The notes below the pieces were generated by a model. That model did no database searches. It saw nothing but the letters and a program-made list of their open reading frames with translations, and was not told where the DNA came from. Of a DNA stretch of 15,286 nt, positions 12,968-15,286 are shown one piece after another. Origin of the DNA: Deltaproteobacteria bacterium. Its GTDB lineage: Bacteria > Desulfobacterota > Deferrimicrobia > Deferrimicrobiales > Deferrimicrobiaceae. Each line of letters begins with the position of its first letter. Within the stretch, counting starts at the first letter, position 1. The position numbers and the translations under genes are program-made. The DNA lies in assembly GCA_025357175.1 (NCBI GenBank), contig JANXPS010000017.1:1-15286 (forward strand), in the 5' to 3' direction.

Positions 12968-14024
12968 GTCGCTGAGGGGACGGCTGCCCGAGCTCGAGCA
13001 GCTCCAGTCCGACCCGGCGGTCCTCGGCAATCACCGCGAGATGCAGCGAATCGGGCGCGAGATGGCCGAGCTGCGGCCGGTGATCGAGGCGTACGACCGG
13101 TACCTCGAGACGCAGAAGGAACTCCTGGAAAACAAGGAAATGTTCAACGCCGAGAAGGACCCCGAGATGCGCATCATGGCGCGCGACGAGGTCTCCCGGC
13201 TGACGGCCGAACTCGAGCGGATCGAGGCCGAGATCCGCGTCCTCCTGCTGCCGAAGGACCCCAACGACGACAAGAACATCCTCATCGAAATCCGGGCGGG
13301 CGCAGGCGGCGAGGAAGCGGCGCTGTTCGCCGCCGAGCTGTTCCGCGCCTATTCGATGTACGCCGGAACGCGCGGCTGGAAGGTCGAGATCCTGTCGCAC
13401 AACGACACGGGCATCGGCGGACTGCGCGAAGTCATCGCGATGATCGAGGGGAAGGGCGCCTACAGCCGACTCAAGTACGAGAGCGGCGTCCACCGCGTGC
13501 AGCGGGTGCCGGCCACCGAGACGAGCGGACGGATCCACACCTCGACCATTACCGTGGCGGTCATCCCCGAGGCCGAGGAAGTCGACGTCCAGCTCAACCC
13601 CGACGATCTTCGCATCGACGTGTTCCGTTCCTCGGGCCCGGGCGGCCAGAGCGTCAACACGACCGACTCCGCGTGCCGCATCACCCACATCCCGAGCGGT
13701 CTCGTCGTGCAGTGCCAGGACGAGAAATCGCAGCTCAAGAACAAGAACAAGGCGATGAAGATCCTTCGGTCGCGGCTGCTCGACCAGGAGCAGGCCAAGG
13801 CGGCCGCCGAACGCGCCGACATGCGCAAGTCGCAGATCGGCACGGGCGATCGAAGCGAGCGCATCCGCACCTACAATTTTCCCCAGAACCGCGTCAGCGA
13901 CCACCGCATCGGACTGACGGTCCACAACCTGCCCGCGGTCATGGATGGCGCACTCGAGCCGTTCATCGAGGCGCTCATCGCCCAGATGCAGATGGACGCG
14001 ATGAAACAAGTACAGGACAGTTGA
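12951..14024 (+). CDS. prfA: Peptide chain release factor 1
   Basis: 357 aa. Recognises UAA and UAG in the ribosomal A site and triggers peptide release. Start is TTG (MWSKLESLRGRLPELEQLQSDP), supported by AAGGAG at 7-base spacing and by alignment of the N-terminal coiled domain with other RF1. Key elements: RAGAGGEEAALFAAELFRAY (115-134), the tripeptide stop-codon reader Pro-Ala-Thr (187-189) within VHRVQRVPATE, the catalytic GGQ (231-233) in SSGPGGQSVNTTDSA, and IRTYNFPQNRVSDHRIG near the C-terminus. Pro-Ala-Thr rather than Ser-Pro-Phe marks RF1 and not RF2. It overlaps the DUF1385 gene by 17 bp and is followed 10 bp later by prmC, whose product methylates the GGQ glutamine. Confidence 0.97.
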   Translation: MWSKLESLRGRLPELEQLQSDPAVLGNHREMQRIGREMAELRPVIEAYDRYLETQKELLENKEMFNAEKDPEMRIMARDEVSRLTAELERIEAEIRVLLLPKDPNDDKNILIEIRAGAGGEEAALFAAELFRAYSMYAGTRGWKVEILSHNDTGIGGLREVIAMIEGKGAYSRLKYESGVHRVQRVPATETSGRIHTSTITVAVIPEAEEVDVQLNPDDLRIDVFRSSGPGGQSVNTTDSACRITHIPSGLVVQCQDEKSQLKNKNKAMKILRSRLLDQEQAKAAAERADMRKSQIGTGDRSERIRTYNFPQNRVSDHRIGLTVHNLPAVMDGALEPFIEALIAQMQMDAMKQVQDS

Positions 14025-14034
14025 GGGCGGCTTC

Positions 14035-14886
14035 ATGACGCTTTCCGAAACGGTCGAGCGTGTATCACGCGCGTTCGCCGAGGCGGGCGTCCCGGCTCCG
14101 CACGAGGCCGAAATCCTCGTGGCCGCCGCCGCGGGAATCCCGAGGGCGCGGTTGCGGTTCGAGGGCGGCCGCGAGACGTCCGGCATCGATGGCCTGCTCG
14201 ACGAATGGCTGGCGCGCCGGATCGCCGGAGAGCCGGTGCAATACATCCTCGGCGCCTGGGAGTTCTACGGGCGCGAATTCCGGCTCACGCGCGACACGCT
14301 GATCCCGAGGCCCGAAACCGAAGGGCTCGTCGAACAGGCGATCGCGAGCTGGAAGGCCGCCGGACGCACGGGGGGCCGGATTCTCGACCTGGCGACCGGC
14401 AGCGGGGCGATCGCGGTGACGATGGCCGCCGAACTGCCCGATGCAACGGTCGTCGCGAGCGACATCTCGGTCGCGGCGCTCAGGGTGGCGCGGGACAACG
14501 CACGGCGAAACGGCGTCGGCCATCGGGTGGCTTTCGTGGCCTCCGACGGATATTGCGCCTTGAAAAGCGAAGGGGCTTTTGTTCTAGTGGTATCGAATCC
14601 ACCGTACGTCGGCGAATCCGAAAGGGAAACGCTGCCCGACGAGGTCGTCCGGTTCGAACCGGAACGGGGCCTTTTTTCCGGGAGCGACGGCCTCGAGCTG
14701 CTGCGGAGGCTGGTCGGCGAGGGGGACCGCCACCTTGTCCCCGGCGGAGAGTTGTGGTGCGAGATCGGCGAGCGTCAGGCGGACGCGGTTTCGCGGCTTC
14801 CTTCGGGAAAGCTCCGCTTTGTCGAGGTCCTGCAAGACCTGGCCGGCCGCGACCGGTATGCGCACTGGCGCAACGAAACCCGGTAA
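14035..14886 (+). CDS. prmC: Release factor glutamine methyltransferase
   Basis: 283 aa. Transfers methyl from S-adenosylmethionine to the Gln of GGQ in RF1 and RF2. N-terminal helical domain about 1-85, then FYGREFRLTRDTLIPRPET, the SAM-binding motif DLATGSGAIAV (118-128), SDISVAAL (142-149) and the substrate-binding NPPY (188-191). GAGGG at 14023-14027 lies 7 bases before the ATG at 14035 and overlaps the prfA stop, so the two are probably coupled. The NPPY and TGSG motifs and the prfA context make the assignment firm. Confidence 0.97.
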   Translation: MTLSETVERVSRAFAEAGVPAPHEAEILVAAAAGIPRARLRFEGGRETSGIDGLLDEWLARRIAGEPVQYILGAWEFYGREFRLTRDTLIPRPETEGLVEQAIASWKAAGRTGGRILDLATGSGAIAVTMAAELPDATVVASDISVAALRVARDNARRNGVGHRVAFVASDGYCALKSEGAFVLVVSNPPYVGESERETLPDEVVRFEPERGLFSGSDGLELLRRLVGEGDRHLVPGGELWCEIGERQADAVSRLPSGKLRFVEVLQDLAGRDRYAHWRNETR

Positions 14887-14890
14887 GGAG
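14885..14890 (+). promoter_or_regulatory. Shine-Dalgarno that fixes the CTG start of murA
   Basis: AAGGAG overlapping the prmC stop, 7 bases before CTG 14898, the same spacing as at prfA. No ATG, GTG or TTG in the murA frame lies between the prmC stop and the first conserved residues. Confidence 0.85.
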
Positions 14891-14897
14891 AGCACTC

Positions 14898-15286
14898 CTG
14901 GACATTTTCCAGATACAGGGCGGAACACCGCTGAACGGCTCGGTGCGCGTCTCGGGCGCCAAGAACGCCGCGCTGCCGATCATGGCCGCCGCGCTGCTCG
15001 CCGACGGTCCGGTCGATATCGTCGGGGTTCCCCGTCTCCGTGACATCAACACCTTCTGCACGCTGCTCGGCAGGATGGGCGCGACCGTCGAGTGGCTTCC
15101 CGTCTCCGAAGGCACGCCCGCGACGCTCCGGATCGACGGAACCACGCTGACACGCCCCGAGGCAACCTACGACCTCGTCAAGACGATGCGCGCATCGATC
15201 CTCGTGCTCGGTCCGCTGCTTTCGCGCCACGGCCGCGCCCGCATCTCGATGCCGGGCGGCTGCGCGATCGGCGCGCGCCCCATCGA
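14898..15286 (+). CDS. murA: UDP-N-acetylglucosamine 1-carboxyvinyltransferase (3' truncated, CTG start)
   Basis: Catalyses the first committed step of peptidoglycan synthesis, adding enolpyruvyl from PEP to UDP-GlcNAc in the cytosol; it is the fosfomycin target. The window ends inside the gene after about 129 codons. The sequence begins MDIFQIQGGTPLNGSVRVSG if CTG 14898 is read as Met, then AKNAALPIMAAALLADG. Lys22 falls at exactly the E. coli number, and PGGCAIGARPI contains the catalytic Cys122 (codon 15261-15263), so the fosfomycin-sensitive Cys form is present. The in-frame GTG at 14943 would remove the first 15 residues and the first strand, so the CTG with its AAGGAG at 7 bases is preferred. 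It follows prmC by 11 bp and likely shares its transcript. Confidence 0.94.
   Translation, partial: MDIFQIQGGTPLNGSVRVSGAKNAALPIMAAALLADGPVDIVGVPRLRDINTFCTLLGRMGATVEWLPVSEGTPATLRIDGTTLTRPEATYDLVKTMRASILVLGPLLSRHGRARISMPGGCAIGARPI

Noticed and set aside
12813..14246. 477-codon open frame on the minus strand opposite prfA
   Set aside because: Antisense to RF1 with its GGQ and PAT motifs; the composition is that of a codon-bias shadow.

Overview
The window is a dense, GC-rich bacterial chromosome segment with short gaps, overlapping genes and no tRNA, rRNA, insertion sequence or CRISPR array. The order rho-rpmE-thyX-DUF1385-prfA-prmC-murA, together with GluQ-RS, flavin-dependent thymidylate synthase and several exported lipoproteins with Gly-rich starts, suggests a Geobacter-like or other deltaproteobacterial (Desulfuromonadota-type) organism. 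That placement is inferred from remembered gene order and protein style, not from a search.

Region 1 (1-3453, plus strand): the 3' part of ribF (FAD/FMN synthesis), a DegP/HtrA-type protease that is a predicted lipoprotein and overlaps ribF by 4 bp, an 88-residue conserved-looking small protein, and an RluD-type pseudouridine synthase. The RluD gene has no ATG, GTG or TTG start that would keep its S4 domain.

Region 2 (3494-7558, minus strand, converging on region 1 with a 40-bp gap): five genes whose products all carry an export signal or membrane anchor. In transcription order they are a Cys-rich small membrane protein, a 534-aa lipoprotein with a Met/His-rich YtkA/FixH-like segment, a predicted outer-membrane beta-barrel with a Cys-Cys-polyGly N-terminus, a thioredoxin-fold (TlpA/redoxin-like) lipoprotein with a CVIC motif, and a NosL-type copper-binding protein. 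A good -24/-12 (sigma-54) promoter match lies just upstream of the first gene. This accessory-looking cluster is the most interesting part of the window. A periplasmic or outer-membrane copper/thiol handling role is inferred, not shown.

Region 3 (7834-9509, plus): gluQ (glutamyl-queuosine tRNA(Asp) synthetase) and pgeF (YfiH-type purine nucleoside phosphorylase / peptidoglycan editing factor), joined by an ATGA overlap.

Region 4 (9510-15286, plus): a recognisable sigma-70 type promoter, then rho, rpmE, thyX, a YqhQ/DUF1385 membrane protein, prfA (release factor 1), prmC (methylates the GGQ glutamine of release factors) and the 5' part of murA. This is a housekeeping block for transcription termination, translation, dTMP synthesis and cell-wall precursor synthesis. 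Several starts are non-ATG: GTG for the protease, TTG for prfA and, most unusually, CTG for murA behind an ideal Shine-Dalgarno sequence.
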